In this document: one piece after another, positions 1 through 13,033 of the stretch
How positions within the stretch are numbered: position 1 is the first letter of the stretch
Layout of the letters: the number at the start of each line of letters is the position of its first letter
NCBI GenBank assembly: GCA_959347315.1
Contig: OY365807.1
Location: 17,131,611-17,195,610 of the forward strand
DNA: 64,000 bases
Reading direction: 5' to 3'
DNA from: Bimastos eiseni
Lineage: Eukaryota > Annelida > Clitellata > Crassiclitellata > Lumbricidae
Translations under genes and position numbers: made by a program
The notes under the pieces: generated by a model
The model's input: the letters and a program-made list of their open reading frames with translations, nothing else
The model's database searches: none
Told to the model about the DNA's origin: nothing

Positions 1-57
1 CCGATAAAAATATATAATCGACTAAGTGAGTTAAATTACTTCAGCAAAAGGGAGACA
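1..57 (+). promoter_or_regulatory. 5' leader of the receptor gene
   Basis: The 57 bases before the chosen ATG contain a TATA-like run (9-16) and an acceptor-like ttcag ending at 44, so this may be a direct promoter-proximal leader or the end of a 5' UTR intron. The reading frame of the ATG is open back to the window edge, so a more upstream start cannot be excluded. The context ggagacaATG is acceptable for a eukaryotic start. Confidence 0.35.
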
Positions 58-369
58 ATGCTTACGGAAGGTACCACGAGTGCGGCGGAAACTGTTTCGG
101 AAGACGATCGGAGTAATTCGTCCGATGATCCGCTCGACGAAGACTACTATCAGTACGATTATTACGATTCCATGTCAGACCTGCCTTTGTCTGAGTTGGT
201 GCCTGTTTCCATTGTCTACGGATTGACGTTTATTCTGGGCGCAGTTGGAAACAGTCTGGTCATCGTCTGTGTCGCTCGGTTTCGTCGAATGCACAACGTG
301 ACGAACATCCTCTTGGTCAGTCTGGCGTCGGCTGACCTCCTGCTCATATCCGTCTGTGTACCTATCAAG
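58..369 (+). CDS. GPCR exon 1: extracellular N-terminus, TM1, TM2
   Basis: Exactly 104 codons, ending in phase 0 at donor aag|gtgcgt. The first 45 residues are extracellular, with no obvious signal peptide, one NSS sequon and the run YYQYDYYD between acids. TM1 includes [10 protein letters not shown] and TM2 includes LASADLLL. After the donor the frame stays open only 17 codons into the intron. Confidence 0.88.
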
Positions 370-3300
370 GTGCGTTTAAGTCTCTGTCTGCGTATCGCTG
401 GGTGTCTGCCTGCCTCTTGTCTGTAACTCTTTGTATATGCATGTATGGAAGTGTGTGCATGTGGTTAAATGTCCCTAACCTCCTGGGTTCTTAGTCGCTA
501 CTTGGGTCTCCAGTGAAATCTTCAATGATTTCTGTGAAGATTTCTACAACGCTATTCTTTGATCTAATTATAAACAGAATTAAATGAAAAGTATGCATGT
601 CTGTATCCCCGTCTGTCTGTCTGTTTGCATGGTTGACTCTACGTCGCTTTCCTTCCTCTTCTTTCTTTTCTTCACGATGCCTTTATCTCGCTGACTCCGA
701 CAGTACTGTCAATGCAGCTAATTTCTTAGTTGATGTATATATAGTTAGGGGCACTATATGTTTGTCAATAAAACTTTGTTGCCTTGCGATTGTTGCCTAT
801 AAAACTGGTATGTGGTTCTTCGACTATGTGCATCGTTGTTGCGTCGTTGATGAGTTGGTAGCACTACTCAGTGTGTCTTATGACCACTCTGTGCTCCCCA
901 TTTGTTACCGGTATATATATCAGGGGTGTAACAAGCGGGGGCAGGGGGGACACCGACCTCCCCAGTTTCAAAACCGGAGGAGGCAAAGCCTCCCAGTTTT
1001 AGTCCTTATTTTTGTACTTTGGATTTGGTAAAAAATAAAATTGTTTTGAAATTAATTGAGTTGAACATGACCGAAGCTTGGGGTGCGAGGACGTGCACAG
1101 GACCCGCTCCAAGCACCCCAGCCACTATGTCGGGAGGCCAGCGTAGGGAAGAGAGGGGAAGGGGTAAACATACAGCAGTGCAAAACACAGGATAGGAGAA
1201 GAGAGGAGATGAGAAGAGAAAAGAGAGAAGAGCAGAGGATAGAAGGGCAAAGGAGAACAGAGGTTAGCAGAGGGGACGAGAGAGAATATGAGAGGAGGCG
1301 GGAGAAGATGAGAGGAGAGGGAGTAAAACGAATTTTGACATATATATATATATATATATATATTTTGACATATATATATATATATATATATATGCAAATA
1401 TGCGTTGATGAATGTTTTGTATTGCGTGTCACCTTCCTCACCTGTAACAATAAATGAAAGCGTTCATTGGTACTCACGCTGTCAGATGTCGCTTTCTAAT
1501 TAAATTATACACATCCACGTACAACACGCCAGTGTTGTTCGAAGACTATGTAGGCTTTCAGCAAGCACGGACAATTTACCGTTTATGATTAGGTAGAAAT
1601 GCGAACCAAAATTGCAGGAGCCACACAAAATACTGTAATGATTTATGAAGAAATGCGATATTTGACTTTCCCTAAACTTTTACACTGATCATCATAAAAT
1701 CTTAATTGACAAGTTGAAAATTTTTGGACAACGTGGAAATAGAAATGTCTACCGATTCCAATTGTTTTACTGAATTGTCCGTATAAAAAGCTGTTCTGAA
1801 TCACGTACTCCATCAACATTAGTCTAAGGAACCCAGTAAACAGCCAATAACAAAGCTATATAATAATTATAAGAAATTGACAGTTATTCTGTGATCTGAC
1901 GTTTCCAAACGGTTAGACTGATTTGGTTTCTTCAAAGTCCTCCTTTCCAGGCCTAATATTCGGTGCAAGCAGCTGCTAGCATTGTCTTCTACGATCTGGA
2001 GAACAATGAAGTTATATTTAATTTGCTTAGTTGAGTTGAGTGCGTGCATACAAATATAGAACAGCTTCAATAAAGTTTATTTTTCGATACACTACTGAAA
2101 CAAAGAGATCACGATATTCCTATATATATATATAGTGGCATCCTTAACTGAATAGCTAACTTCGTAAGCGGACGAATTCAATCTGTGAATCAGATCAAAA
2201 ACTATTCAATTAGTCACCAAATTCACCAATAATCAAAAGTATTACGCAAGGATCTTCACTGGGTCCAATTCTCGTTATTATGTTAATCGCAGCTCTATGT
2301 ACTAAAACGTGACTAAAAGCAGCTGTGTAAATAGGCTGATTACTGAATCGTAATCGTAATCTCCAAATTCCTAAAGCGCCACTTGAAAGTCAAGCGCAGG
2401 GCACCAGCTTATTCACGAGCGTTGATTACTGAAGTCTGCTGAACCACGGAACCTCAAGCACTGGACTCACTGCAGAATTGCCAGAATTATGTTGTTTAGT
2501 ACCCTAAATGAACTCAACGTAAACGCCTCTGAAACGAAGATAAAACATTTCATTAGACTCACATGCTTATATAGTACCGAGCGTCCTTTAGAACACTGTT
2601 TGTATCTACTCGGCATTAAGTACATTTGATATTGTCAAGCTGCTTGGAATCATCCTACAGTCCAACCTCTCCGTTTCTACGTTCTTAGCTCAGCAAGCCA
2701 ACGATACTTTCTACTTATTCTGTCAAGATAGCTCACTCTACATATTTCGAAGCTAGACGTAATTTTTCAAGTGATAGTTATTTCAAGAGGGAAGGTAACG
2801 AGCGATGCTTTTGCATGGACTGAATTATGGAAGACAATAACAACAAGCTGAAGGAGGAGACAAGACAGTTAGTAACCTTGGAAGTTGGAATCTGCCTAAG
2901 GGCAAACAACCTAAAGAAGATATGCACTTTCTTGTCTATGTTGGATATTTCACCGCACATGAGATTGCACGCATTAATGAATCTCTGATAAAGGTTTGCA
3001 GGTGGCAAAATTGTGAGAAGATCCATGATGCAGAAGAACTGATTGCTCGAGCAGAGAGGAAGCTATAACAGAAATGACACTTCTTTGGCCACTGCGACCA
3101 TCAGCTCCTGCCACCTCTCTTTGAGGACAAGTAGGACTACTTCGCTAAAGAGGATATCCTTTCATGCTGCCTTTTGTTGAATCGAAACTGTTTAAAAGAA
3201 GTTTTGCTAATCGATATATTATCCTTAGCAATATTTTGTTGAGCATGTGTGACTTTATAATCACCTCATGTTATAATTTAGTTTAAAAAAACTTATGTGA

Positions 3301-6300
3301 TCGTTGTATGGTAGGCCTGTACAATGTTGTTCATATGCGCTTGTCAGATGCAAAGGGATACTTACTTACCCATCTCAAAATTTCATTTAACCAACAGTTG
3401 CTTATTATTAAATGCAGCGAAGCTTCTAAATTGCGATGAAATGAGAGATTGAATGCAGAAAACATGTGCATTGGCCGTAAAGATAAATCTATTCCTATGC
3501 ATCTCACACAGTCCAAGAATTCACGATATAGCTACCCTTGCAATATATCTATTCTTTATGCTGGACGGAATAAAATCCAGCAGGATATATGAAGTCCATA
3601 ACGTGCGGTAGCATCTCACACATGTACAGATATATTAATGTAAAGAAACGAAACTCATGGTAAACATATCGACGACCAGATAAAAATGTTCACCAGCGAC
3701 TAAGGTCAACGAGTAGTTTGAAGTAGGACATCACGAAATTATTCTTGGGCTCCTATAGGCCTACACAAATGTATAGACTGTGTTCTCTTTTCGCAACTGG
3801 GCATGGTCACATTATCCTTCTGAACAACGAAAACCAATTTGGCAAGATCTTTGTGAAGAGTCCTTGCGGACGACGATGACGTCTACAAAGATAATGATGT
3901 TGTCGCTGCAGTTGTTGCTGATGATGCTGATGAAAGTACCTTGTTGCATAGCAATATTTCAGATATAGTAACGTAATCAACTCAATGTAGTTCGAGGAAG
4001 CTTAATTGTTAAATTTTTAATATCTAAAAAACCAAGGACCTCTCACATAAGTTACAAAAGCCAAACGTGAAAGATAAAAGAGGATTTTACAAGTATAGTC
4101 CTAATTATAGAAACTGAGAAGAAGATTCAATTGTAATCGCGACACAACGACAAATGATGGCGTCTTAGATATTACGTAGAAGGAAGCTCAGTATTCAAAG
4201 CGACTAGGATGCGATTGAAAACTTAAAAGAAAATATCACGCTGCGAGGAGGACATAATTGGAAGATATAATATCCAAAAGCAATTATTACCTCGGAATAA
4301 GAACAAAGGAATATTTCGAAAGAACGCTTAAGCCGATATTATTCGATTCGTAAAATAACCAATGAAACCAAAAATACAAGGAAATACTAAGACGTGTATT
4401 CAATCACGAAAGATCCCGTTTTTGATCAGATTATTTGTCCGGAATAAATCGCCTAGCGCCTGAGCCAACGTGGAGTAGAAAATAGAGCAGAGGATTTGTC
4501 TGGTATCATCCGTCCTTCTTTCTTCCTTAAACCCGGGATTAGTTGCACTACAACACCTGATTTACAATTATCAGCGTTGGCTGATTGGTGACTCGCATGG
4601 TTTTTATCCGTGCGTCAGAGGATCGATTCCCGGTGGGTGGTCCTTCACAGCGTCAAACGACCTTCATGGAAATGCTTGACCACTGTTTATAAAGAGTGGT
4701 CAAGCACGCAGATAATTATCTGCGTGCATGGAAGTGCGCGTATGTGCGTATGTCACATATAAGTCATCTGATTAAGTACCATCAATACATAGTTTGTTTA
4801 ATCTAACGAAAAAATTTCTTGAGGGACATGAATGATGTATAATTGGTCGTATAAAGCTAGAGGGAGAGTTTATTAAACGCAAATAAATAATTGGCAATTA
4901 AAACTAGTTCAGCATTTATATAAAATAAAATGTGCAACAAATTAAGAGAATTAAATGGATATTAGTTTCAGCAGCAGAAAGAATGAAATACAGAAGAGGT
5001 GAGGCCTTTGGCAGGTCATTAATTTAGATTAAAAATAATAGTGGTCCAAGATTCGATTCTTGTGGAACTACCAAAATAAATTGCACGTATCATCAAAAAG
5101 GCTCCGCGAGCGGTTCTCATATAACTGGAAAACCAATTAACATGGGGTCCCCTTATGTTGTTGTCATTAAAATTTCAAATAGCCTAAAGAATGAAAGGAT
5201 CTAGATTGGTCTGTTAATAGCCACATCAAATATAAATGTACGCATGCAAGTATGTAAGTATGGATGCCTGTATGCAGGCAATCGTTTGCTTTCTATTAAG
5301 ATATTTAATGTTGGTGATCGGATAATAGTACTCAGAAAATTATTATTCTATAAATAGGCCTCTGGTTGTGCTCTTGCATATTCATTTACAATGCGGAAGC
5401 ACCAGGCATTTGCCATGAAAATTACTTAAATAACTATCATAGTTATTATCGTACAATTAAAAACAGTAATCCGAAGAATTAGTTTGCTATTCTGGGTTGC
5501 AGTGCGAAGAATCATAATTGTCCAAAGCAGGAAGCTCCGAGATTCTAAAATTAATATCTAAGAGCAGACATTACCGTCGCATTACTCAACAGCTAGCCAA
5601 CCATAATTATTTGTCTGGTATAATCTGCACGGCATCCACAGTGAGTCGTAATCTAAGCGAGTATAGATTTAACGGCGGAAGCTAATCAATCAGAAGTGGT
5701 CAGTGGTCAGTGGTCAGTGGTCAGTGGTCGTGTTTTATGCCAATCAATGCCCCTCTCCCCGTTTGTGGCGTCCATTTATACGACACGACGCACTTGCGAG
5801 ACGAGCGACGTTTACGACACCTCGCGGGCATTTCATCTTCACCTGTAAACGACGGGATCAGTAAACCATATAAACACAGCTGTCCACGTCGCCACGTACC
5901 TCTGCGATTAAACGACTCTCATTTCTACAATCGATTTTGCGTTGTTCTGTCTGCCTGTCTGTTTGTCTGTTTGTCAGTGTGTCTGTCCCACTCTTTTGCT
6001 ATATGGATCTGTATGTCTGCAGGCTACTCTGTCTCCGCGTCTCACTGTCTGTCCGATTTGCTGTATATTTGTTTCTGAAAGGTTGCTCAGTCTTTAAGTA
6101 AAGAGGTTGAGATCGGATCAAAGTCTGTTTTCTTGCACTTAAAGACTCTAACAAGGCGTTGCAATAATGCTCTCTTACAATTACCTTTTACATTCCACTT
6201 CCCGTTCCTCGTGTCTCATGGACATGCGACTCCCTTTATGATGCAGTTTAAGGTGGACTCATTTGATAGTGACCGCACAGAAGAACCATTAAAGTTCTTC

Positions 6301-9300
6301 TATTCACCGTTTTGTAAAACCCTTGAGCCACCGCTAATGATTTCCTGCCAATTTCCTATTTACATTATTATTTAGTTTGTAACGATGTCCTAAACCCTAC
6401 CCAAACATTTTTATTTAGGCGAGAACAATTTACAGGCTTTAAGCCTGACAAAGGTTGATCTAAACGCTGTATGATTAATTAAGTTTGGTCATCAGTGATA
6501 AATTAAGTAATTATATTAATTAATCGACCAGTTCTAATGCTCCGTACGCTATGGATAAGACATGATTTTATTAAGTTAGGAATGAACACCGTGAATAGCA
6601 TCAACGAATGGTTAATGGCACACGATGATTGAACAACTAAATAATTGCGAACGTTGGAAGAAGTCGGCTACTGCACATGAGAGATGAAGGTTACGTAATG
6701 TTTAAAGACGAGCGGTTAGAACTGGACTGTCTATGGCGGTGGTACTCGGTGAAGCGAGTATCTTCAAATTTCTCCTGATTCGTTGAAGTTAAACATTGAT
6801 TTCATCAGTTGTGTGGTATATACTATCGAACAGTGAAACATGTCTTCGAATGCATATACTACAGGGTTATACATCCAACTAAAAAGAGCGATGTTAAAAT
6901 TCTTGCGCAGTGTTAGTGTCGTTTTTACAAGGTCTTAAAACTCATGAACTGAGAAAAAACTAATATTCCGAAGTTCGGAAGTGACGTGGTTTGCGTGAAG
7001 GAACATTTGTTGTTCGAAGGAAATTTTTTGCTAGGTGAGTTGTCGAGTGTCACCAAGTGAAGGTCCGACGCAGCAACGGTCAGATCTCCTATTGGGCAAA
7101 ACAGTAGTAGGTCCGATCTCTCGTTGTGTAGGCTACAAGGGGTCGGTTATTCAGAATGATCAATACATCTCTAAACGGTACACAGTAATTATGGGCATAT
7201 TAATCTCTCGTTTCGACGGAACATGTTTGCCTAAAATTCACCCACAAATCGTCCAAGATCAAAGTAGTTTAAAGTCACTGAGTGTGTGTGTGCTTATGTG
7301 TGTGTGTAGATGTGTGTAGGCGTAGGTGCGTGCATGCATGGATGTATTTGATGTAGGCTATATATAGTATGTGTGTGAGGTAGGTATACGCTTAAAATAT
7401 GAAAGGGTTAAACCTGCCCGCAGGATTGCAGTAATTAGCAATTAGAAAACAATTACATGCCTTTAGCCTACTCCGTGGGTCACAATGTCGTATCGTATAT
7501 GAGAATTTATATAGCCCATATTCTTTCGAAGAGCAGTACCTTGTACAATACAGTGAACGTCGTTGAATAGCAGTCTGCAGGGAGTTGGTATCTAAGTGTC
7601 CTCTTCTGCGGTCAAGTTTAGAGCATCTGGATAAACATCCAGAAAAGGAGCGTCATAAACTATGTACTAAATCACACACAAGTCAGTGTTGGCCGTCGAC
7701 AGACTTTAGTTTGGTGAGAAGGCGCAATCACCATCTTTTCAGCCGATCACAATATCCTTGTTCTTCAAACGATCATAATTAATCTCAGCCGGGAGGCTCT
7801 CGTAATAGCCGTCCATAGATATCTCGACGAAGAGGGCTTGTGTAGATATCTGTAATGAGATATTATATTGCTCCTATGTACCGTATATTGCCTATCATTA
7901 ATGAACGCTGACATGTTCATGGGCCGCCTGCGCTAGAAGCTGTCCCATATCTAATTGCCAGGGTTCGAAGCCAAAATGTATTAGCATGGACTCGGCCATA
8001 TCCGATTTGGTAAAGACAGAACTTCCGGTTAGGTCTCAAGAGACCTATAAAGGCCAAACTTATCAAAACTATCGGACTAGAACGACTGCAGAACAGAAAC
8101 TATTTATACAATCGTTAATCTGTGGAAAAGCCACACTTACAAAATAGTGTGGTCAGAAGCATCACTGTCTGGATAAGAAGTCTTCTATAACTGTCTCACC
8201 GTGCTGAATTTTCATCCACATTCTATAGTGTCTGCTATTGGTTTGCAGACATGTACAAAGTGCTAGATAAATTCGGAACACAGATGACCAAATGATCTAG
8301 TTATGTGGAGTGGAACGATGTTTAGACAGTATGTGTGTAAATTCAACGATCTTCCTACTAGACGACAGGACTGATGGGAACCGTAATAACAGACGACCAA
8401 GTCCTTGGGAACCAGGGTCCCTCTCTCTATAAGAATGCCATAGCCACCAGTGACCAATCATGGTGCTCACTTGTCCTTATAATCTTAAGCGGTGCTATTT
8501 GATTACATATCTACCGCATTGCAGATTTTTTCTATTATATAGTAGTATTCTCCTCCGTTTTGTGTTGTATTGTTTTGATTCTATTTGTCATAATCTATTG
8601 TTATCTAAATATATGTTTATATACGATTCTATTGTTTCTGATGGACACCTAACACACACATTTTAGAAGTCCAGATACATGCCCATATACCTAATAAACA
8701 CGTGATGTACATCGCATGCATGCGCATTTACGTACGAAGGCTACACACATGCATACGTTCACAACCATGCATAGAATATTATTCTATTCTATTATTCTAT
8801 TCTATTATTCTATTCTATTATTCTATTCTATTATTCTATTCTATTATTCTATTCTATTATTCTATTCTATTATTCTATTCTATTATTCTATTCTATTATT
8901 CTATTCTATTATTCTATTCTATTATTCTATTCTATTATTCTATTCTATTATTCTATTCTATTATTCTATTCTATTATTCTATTCTATTATTCTATTCTAT
9001 TATTCTATTCTATTATTCTATTCTATTATTCTATTCTATTATTCTATTCTATTATTCTATTCTATTATTCTATTCTATTATTCTATTCTATTATTCTATT
9101 CTATTATTCTATTCTATTATTCTATTCTATTATTCTATTCTATTATTCTATTCTATTATTCTATTCTATTATTCTATTCTATTATTCTATTCTATTATTC
9201 TATTCTATTATTCTATTCTATTATTCTATTCTATTATTCTATTCTATTATTCTATTCTATTATTCTATTCTATTATTCTATTCTATTCTTCTATTCTATT

Positions 9301-12300
9301 ATTCTATTCTACTATTCTATTCTACTATTCTATTCTGTTATTCTATTCTGTTATTCTATTCTGTTATTCTATTCTGTTATTCTATTCTGTTATTCTATTC
9401 TGTTATTCTATTCTGTTATTCTATTCTGTTATTCTATTCTATTATTCTATTCTATTATTCTATCATACCATGTTGATCGAGTTTGTTGCCACGTTTGACG
9501 GACACCTACACCTCTAAAACTCGTCATTTGTAAATAAAATTCATAGTAGAAAAGTATAAGACTATACATGTAGTAGGACTATAAATATCATTGCACAATA
9601 TGCGCTACATTAATATTGTCATCAAACATGATGGCATTAAACATGACCTGATAGAACAACGTTGTTTTGGTCTCCCACTGATGACGTGGCTTAATGAGAT
9701 CTCATTTCTATCCGACTGAAACCTTTGAACTAGTTTCAGGATAATTCTTAGAAATTACAGAAGTCGACAGGGACAACTTTATAAAAAGGTTATTACTAAT
9801 CAGCAATGCATCTAACTTTTGGACAAACATCATAAACTTCCAAACTCAATTACACATCAAATAACGACGTTTAATTAGGTAATAGACAAAAACGTAAACG
9901 CGTGTAATCCAGAGGATGGTCGTAGCAGCGATGAGCGATGGGACATGCGACGATACATGCGCTGAGCAGGGACGAAGAGGAGAGAGGAGAGACGTCGATC
10001 GACCGTTGACAAAAGACGGTGGGTGAACAGATGGACGATGGGGCCTCGAATGAGCGATTGGCGACGACACCATTGTCCCTTGACGACGATCAAGCGGTCA
10101 GGTCTCAGCGGATGAGGAAATAGATCGCCTCCGCTGAGGAGATTATCACCTCCGCTGAGGAGACTATCTTCTCTGCTGAGGAGATTATCTTCTCCACTGA
10201 GAAGATTACCTTCTCCACTGAGAAAATAGATCACCTCCGCTGAGGATATAGATCTCCTTCTTCTCCTCCTCCTCCTCCTCCTCCTCCTTTGTGAAGATCA
10301 TCACCTCCGCTGAGGAGATAGATCTTCTTGACTTAAATTGTTCTTCGCAGTCGATGCTAGCTCACAGCCATCAGTATAAGAGTGATACACATATACACGT
10401 CTCTGGGTTCCACAAACAAATGGATCATCTGCGTAACGTGAAATCTCTCAATTGACTCAAGATCATTGATAATATATTACGGTAAAGATAACGTATCTTA
10501 TGGAATATCAATAGATATAATGTGCTCGTGTAGGATATCAAATGCCATAATAGGATAATTTGAGATGGAATGGTAAACGATATCATAGAATGACAGTGTG
10601 CGATAGTGAAGGTTTGCGCTTCTATATGTCTTAAATCGTATGCGGGCATGAAAAATCGTCAAATAGCCAGGACATATGGCCTAACGACGAAGAATTATTC
10701 ACGAGATAACGACAAGAACTTCATCCCTGGAGTCCTATACTGAACTCGTAGATAGAATCTGAACTAATTCTTGCAATTATTATAATTTATTGTAATATTA
10801 CCTGAAACTCGATTAATATTAGACAATGGTAGGCCTACTAAGCAACGAACATATTGTAATGGTTTGCGGTGTGGCATTCCATGATTATCAATAAACGAAT
10901 ATTTATTCTACGATATTTTATGATTACTGTAACATAGCCTAAAATTATATGGGATATAACAAACGATATTTTAGAATGGCAGAGTCTCTGAATTATTGAG
11001 AGATACACATACATATTGGCAAGTGCCCAGCAATTAGAACGCCTCCACTGGAGTTGGTTGCTTTAGTACACGAGTGGGAAGACAACATAAATAGGACTCA
11101 CTTACACCGCCTCATGATACTCTTTATGTTCCCTTAATGCTCCGATTCCTTCCGTGCCTTTGATGCTATTTCAGCTGCAGCAGTTCCAGCTGATCATCAG
11201 GTATCTCGTCGTTTTAATAGGGCTCATGTAACTGCCGTCCGTTCGTCCTCTCCTTCCGCCTTTGAAGCTGCTCTTTCCCTCTTGCTGCTCGTGTACTATA
11301 CATAAACAGACGTAATGACGGGCATTTATTTAGCGCATTTGTAGAGATGCTCCGACCGGTTTCCCGCCATTTGCCGCCGGGCTTTTTGGCATCAAAGACG
11401 GGCTCTTAGGGGCTCGGTGGATTAAAGCGACTTGTCCACAGTCGGGTGGTGGTGACATCGACAAACGACCAGGTGAGTTAATTGTCGAAAGAGACCAAAG
11501 ACTCAGATCAGCATCTGTTGGCGCTTGATTCAGCTGTTTACCCCGAGACCCCTTTTATTCGTTCAATCGTTCACTCCCTCATTCCTCGGTCGTTCACTCC
11601 TTTACTCACGCGTTGCGCTCATTCAATCGCCTATAAACCCACCCAAACTCCACCAATTCGTGCAGTAGAGTGCGCGTGCTCATGCCGTGAAATTATGCCC
11701 ATAATATTCTTATGAAGGACATGTTTTATCCTCTGCTTTGATCTGTATACATCGATCTATGGAGCTGTTTAGTCTAAGTTAGCCTGTTGAAAAGGTCATC
11801 GAGTCAATAGACGAATCTAGATTTATTGTTGCGCATCCGTCTTCGGAAATCCTGTTTCCGCACCAACTTTTGTTGGACTGCTCATGATCGCAGGCATGCA
11901 GTGGGACCGAATGAGACGGGATTTATATATGGAAGGGGAAAGGGAAGAGAGGAAATGGAAGAAATGGAAGGGGAAGGCAGACTTGTACAATTATAGCGTC
12001 GTAATAAGGTCGTCGTCGCATCACAGCAGGGAAGTGGAAGCCAAGGAGCAACACGCCATCATTGGCTCTCATAAATACGTGATGCATTGCCATCCGACAG
12101 ATATTAAATGGAATATATAGGAGATCTAACTAGACATATTCTCTGTTTTCCATCTCTCCCGCTCTCCCTCTTTTCTCTCCCTCTTCCTACCTGTCTCTTT
12201 ATGTCTCCCTCTCCTTCTCTCTTTCCTCTGCCTCTCTCTCTTCTTCTCTCCCACTTTCTCCCTCTCCATATCACTCACTTCTCTTCATATTTCGCATTAT

Positions 12301-12966
12301 TGTAAAAATGATTTAACTTTTTATCATTTTCTTCTTTCATTTCACGTATATATATTCATATAATATGTGTAGGATGCATTAAGTATAATATTGAGAAGAT
12401 GAGAAGGGTAGCAACGACGAGAGTAGGCCAATAGAAGCAAGAATTCAGGAGAAGGCAACGAAAGCAATTGAAGTTATTTGAAGACAAGATGAGCCGTTGG
12501 ATTAGATAGGATCTTATGAGACAAGATGAGCCAACCTGTCTCTCTGTCTGTCTCTCTGTCTGTCTATCTGCCTGTCTGTCTGAAAGTCAGCATATGTCCT
12601 ATTCACGCGTATACTTCTATATTCAGCCAACGTGCTTATTGCATCAAAGGCAAAAGAATATTTTGTGTATATATAAATATAAAAAAATATATATATTCTC
12701 TGCAGAAGCGATCGAACAAATTCGTCATCATTTCCTGCATCTTCCTTCTTTTTCTAGTGCACTTCATTTCCTGCTCCCCTCTTCCTTCCTTTCTTCTTTC
12801 TTGGCAATCCAATCACCAGGCCACCCTTCCGGTCATTATGGATAGCTGGACATCCGGTTGATGCCCGTCCGTCAGTCCTGCCAAGGCTAGGAGTCGATGG
12901 TCAAGCAAACGATGGCGTAAGAGATCGGTTGGACTGACGACGACAACTATGAATACGATGATAATA

Positions 12967-12998
<32 letters not shown>

Positions 12999-13002
12999 GA
13001 TG

Positions 13003-13033
<31 letters not shown>

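Noticed and set aside
4590..4650. Functional tRNA gene
   Set aside because: Box A and B are present, but I could not form the acceptor and anticodon stems; a SINE is more likely.
8702..9517. Two overlapping 260-271-codon hydrophobic ORFs that could suggest a membrane protein
   Set aside because: Exact 13-residue period produced by the 13-bp minisatellite.
12120..12260. CT-rich tract as a long polypyrimidine regulatory element
   Set aside because: Low-complexity pyrimidine sequence with no adjoining exon or motif to support a role.
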